NCBI GenBank assembly: GCA_037074615.1
Contig: CM073549.1
Span: forward strand, 4,593,001-4,657,000
Length of the DNA stretch: 64,000 nucleotides
Direction of reading: 5' to 3'
From: Leucaena leucocephala
Taxonomy: Eukaryota > Streptophyta > Magnoliopsida > Fabales > Fabaceae
A model generated the notes under the pieces. The model worked only from the letters and a program-made list of their open reading frames with translations. It had not been told where the DNA came from and ran no database searches. Of the stretch, positions 60,977 to 64,000 are shown piece by piece; the first letter of the stretch is position 1, and each line of letters starts with the position of its first letter. The position numbers were made by a program, and so were the translations under genes.

Positions 60977-62391
60977 GATTAAACTTCGTTGTCCATGCAT
61001 TCCTGTAAGAGCGAGACTAACAAGCTAAAAGTTGGTCTTTAGGAGTTGACTCTGCTTGTACTCAACAAATTTGTGTTTTACTTTCCACTGGAATTTTAGA
61101 GCTCTGGTGTTGAATGTAATGCCTGTCCAATAAGATTATCTTGAATCTGATCATTGAAAGGGTAGATGTTAGAGGGGTAGTTGAAAAGCTAAAATTAACA
61201 TATTCAACTTGCCCTTGAATATTGGAGGGTTAGCTAAACAAAAACTTCATATGATAATTTGTTATTAACAGTAAGCATGGAAATTTTCAAATGGCATTCC
61301 AAACATAAGCATTTTAAATATCTTATAACATGATATGTGATATAATAGGTCCATTCTTGTTTGATGCACTTTAAGATTTGAAAATTGAGTGATTTGTTTG
61401 TGCATCATAACTTGTGAACCTTCTTTAGCTCATTTAGGACACATTCTACTCAAAAATTATATGCATTTTGATGCCAGACTTTTAAAACTCAAGCCAAATT
61501 TTTAGACCACAAGCTTAATTTCTTGTGGTTTTCTTACAATCTTAATGCAGTATACTTTGTTATTTTTCTTTTACAAATAATGAGTGATGATCATTTAAAT
61601 ATCTAACGTGTCCAATTCTACTGATATGTCAGAGCTGTCCTTTTATGCAGTGTTATTATCTTTTCATCAGCTGCTTGCATTTGTATAACTTTAGTTTATC
61701 ATGCAGAGGTCTTCTTTTTTTTTTTTTTGGAACTGAAGGAAAAAACAGATCATTGCTGCACTTTAGAACATCATTTGTTTGTTTTATCTAGTTATAAACA
61801 TAGTTATGTTTATGAATAATTATCATATTTTCCATGAGTCCTTCTGCTAATCATCCCTGGCTTATTTGGAATGCTTATTTTCATTCTTGAGTTCTATTTT
61901 TCTCGTTTCTTTATCGTTTTAATTGGTTCAGTGACTTTGAGAATGAAGGTGGACCACCATGATAGCCTCGGGATCAAAATTCCATACGTTTTCAATTTTC
62001 CTGAATGAAATTGGAGGTCCTCTGTTATGGTAATTGACTTGGAGCTTTTCTTTTGATTTGTGGTTTTGGGTTTCTTTGCTACTAGAATCCTGTTTGTCTA
62101 GTTGTTGAGTTTAGAGAATATTGAAGTTTAGAATACCTTAATTTTCTTTGAATTAAAATGAAGACTATTTATTGGGGCTGTGGTAACAAATGTGCCAGAG
62201 ACCTCCATGATGTCAGTATATTCATTGTGAATTATAGCAACATAGTTGCCATTAGAATCCCCTGACAAATTAGGCAAAATTGATGTGGTTGCTCTTGCAC
62301 CCTTCATAGTTGCTATTCTCATGGAATTGACGCATAGATACTACTGACTTTGGGATCAGAAGGCTTTTTTCACTTTTTTTTTTATATAAAA
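60977..62391. other. 3' flank and intergenic region
   Basis: Probable 3' UTR for the first few hundred bases. I see no gene beyond it. The minus-strand frame at 62128-62322 is not recognised. Confidence 0.45.
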
Positions 62392-62571
62392 AAGTTTAGA
62401 TGGGTTCAGCACTAATCCCCCACTAAAGATAGGACACAGCCCTAAGGCTCAGAGAGCACTTATAAGGGACTTACGAAATCGTTTACCAAAGGAGCTTTCA
62501 TAACGGTAGTAAGAATCGAACTTACGTCCTTTTGAGATACGAATTCGTTCCTTACTATCTATGCTAACTCT
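62392..62571 (-). mobile_element. tRNA-derived SINE-like element, copy 2
   Basis: Better preserved partner of 12087-12262. On the minus strand it starts with TTAGCATAGATAGTAAGGA (A-box-like) and has AAGTTCGATTCTTAC (B box) about 35 bases later. It runs through CCTTATAAGTGCTC and GGGGGATTAGTGCTGAACCC, and ends in a T-rich run. No coding. Confidence 0.65.
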
Positions 62572-62575
62572 CATT

Positions 62576-64000
62576 TTTTTTCCACTTTTCATGGTTCCTC
62601 TTTCATCCAAAAAACACTGGACATGCTACTGTTTTCAGGCATATCAGGGAAAAACTACTGGTTGTGGCGTCAGTCATTGTTCATGCTTGGACTTGATGAA
62701 AATTTTCTAAGATTTCAATACTCCTTTTGGTGGGTCATGGACTCATGGTATCTGTACTGCACTTTGAGTAAGCACACTCGAGCGCTTAAGGTGGATACTT
62801 TTCTCGACGATTGGATAATTAAATTTGTAAAGAATAAGAAAATTATCAAATTAATTATTTGAAAAAAAATGTGTGGGTTTTTCTAAATGTTTAATTATTA
62901 GTATTGGAAGAGATTTTTTGAATATGTGTAATTGATATTGATAATTTAAGAAATAAATTATAAATTTGAAAGAAAAAATAAATTGAGATCTTATATTAAA
63001 AGTAAAGTAAATTTCTTAACTAGTTTTTATATGTAAGACTAAAGGGAGTACTCCTTATGCCTTTAATATAGAACTTAATTGGAGAGTTGATCTTGATTTT
63101 AAATATAAGAAATATTTTTCATATTAATTATTTTTTTTTTGAAATTATCTTTATCTATACTCCTCAATAATATCAAGCAAAGGAGGGAGGAAAATAGTTA
63201 AGGAAGATAATTATAATATTTTAAAAAAAGTATGCTACATTAATTAATTTAACTAGGTTCTTTAATCTAATTAAATTAATTAAATATATCATATATTAAG
63301 AATCATATAAGTTTTTTTAAGTTTTGAAGCATTTAATTATGAAATAATCATAATCATGATTTTAAAACCGGGCCAACAATATGGGATATTCGAATTATAA
63401 CCAAAATACACACTCGACCTTGAAAGATTCCATTAAGTATTTCTCAGGAAGCCTCTTTCTTGAATTGTTTTTTCCCCTTATTTTTGCACACACATGCAAC
63501 GTTATTTTGCCGATTTAAGATGCTAGCAGATCACTTTCTTGTTGGTGTTCTTCCCCACAAGCATATTCCAGTGCATGATGAACTGCAAAAGATTACCTTC
63601 ACCATATTGGAATTAACAACAAATTTCGTAGTAAACAACAAAACCGAACACTGAATATTCCATATATAAACAATCTTTAAATACTTCATCAGTATTCTCA
63701 GTACTTTTAAACAACATATATACAAGCAAGCATGGTTTTCTGCAATACTAGGTTGCTCCTTGGTTCCTTGATCTGGTCTTCTGTTCTTATATGTCATATG
63801 ACGCGCGTCATGGCTTAATTACGGGAGCTAACTCTTTTTTTTTTTTTGGGTACCGGAACCTTTTCTTTTCTTGTATGATTTAGCTTTATATTTTTATTCC
63901 AAATGAAACTTAACCCTATATGGCATACTAGTCAGAGAACATCGTATTCCTTTCCTAAACCCTAAGTCAGAATTAAGTAAAAAGAGAGACGTCCATGAAG
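62576..64000. other. Intergenic region at the right edge
   Basis: No gene is supported. It includes a Stowaway-like element (about 63048-63310). Two short frames (62623-62862 and 63460-63654) have no recognisable content. Confidence 0.4.
63048..63310. mobile_element. Possible Stowaway-like MITE
   Basis: Starts TACTCCTTATGCCTTTAATAT and ends TATATTAAGAATCATA, an imperfect inverted pairing around ATATTAA. AT-rich, non-coding, same style as the 17.6-kb element. Confidence 0.4.

Noticed and set aside
62128..62322. 64-codon minus-strand frame with mixed composition
   Set aside because: No motif, no partner exons and no recognisable family; too short to support a gene.

Overview
The window is AT-rich nuclear DNA from a dicotyledonous flowering plant. 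The evidence is a TIR-NBS-LRR immune receptor (a class absent from grasses), GT-AG introns with U/A-rich interiors, several plant-specific gene families, and intergenic DNA full of MITEs, tRNA-derived SINE-like fragments and (AT)n microsatellites. I cannot name the species.

Layout. (1) 1-13.8 kb is the end of a tandem TNL resistance-gene cluster. One gene is intact in five exons (2270-7684). A decayed partial copy lies downstream (9728-11242). Flanking repeats (3-168 against 12675-12840, 747-766 against 8053-8072) are footprints of local duplication. (2) 11.3-21.8 kb is gene-poor, with SINE-like fragments and a Stowaway-like MITE. (3) 21.9-25.8 kb holds a six-exon GARP/MYB-like transcription factor on the + strand. 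(4) 25.8-32.6 kb is intergenic, with long AT microsatellites, a hairpin element and a hAT-type MITE that keeps an 8-bp target duplication. (5) 32.6-34.9 kb (leader to about 35.6 kb) is a DUF688-type gene on the - strand. (6) 35.6-48.9 kb is a transposon graveyard. It is dominated by a PIF/Harbinger-like MITE family with TTA target duplications, one copy of which sits inside another in opposite orientation. An eroded RNase H-like retroelement fragment is also present. (7) 49.6-55.5 kb is a gene for an NFRKB-like INO80 chromatin-remodelling subunit on the - strand, with a 4.16-kb uninterrupted coding exon. (8) 58.0-61.0 kb is a plant gene of unknown function on the + strand. Its coding frame is broken by one stop and three single-base shifts. 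(9) 61-64 kb is intergenic, with another SINE-like copy and a MITE.

The genes do not form a pathway. The TNL acts in pathogen sensing, the GARP protein and the NFRKB-like protein in transcription and chromatin, and the other two have unknown roles. The most distinctive observations are the self-nested inverted MITE, a 66-bp in-frame tandem duplication at the end of the TIR domain of the intact TNL (absent from its decayed neighbour), a 63-bp in-frame duplication in the DUF688 gene, a tandem pair of tRNA-Ala-like elements, and the frame-broken gene at 59-61 kb. I found no clear new multi-gene system.
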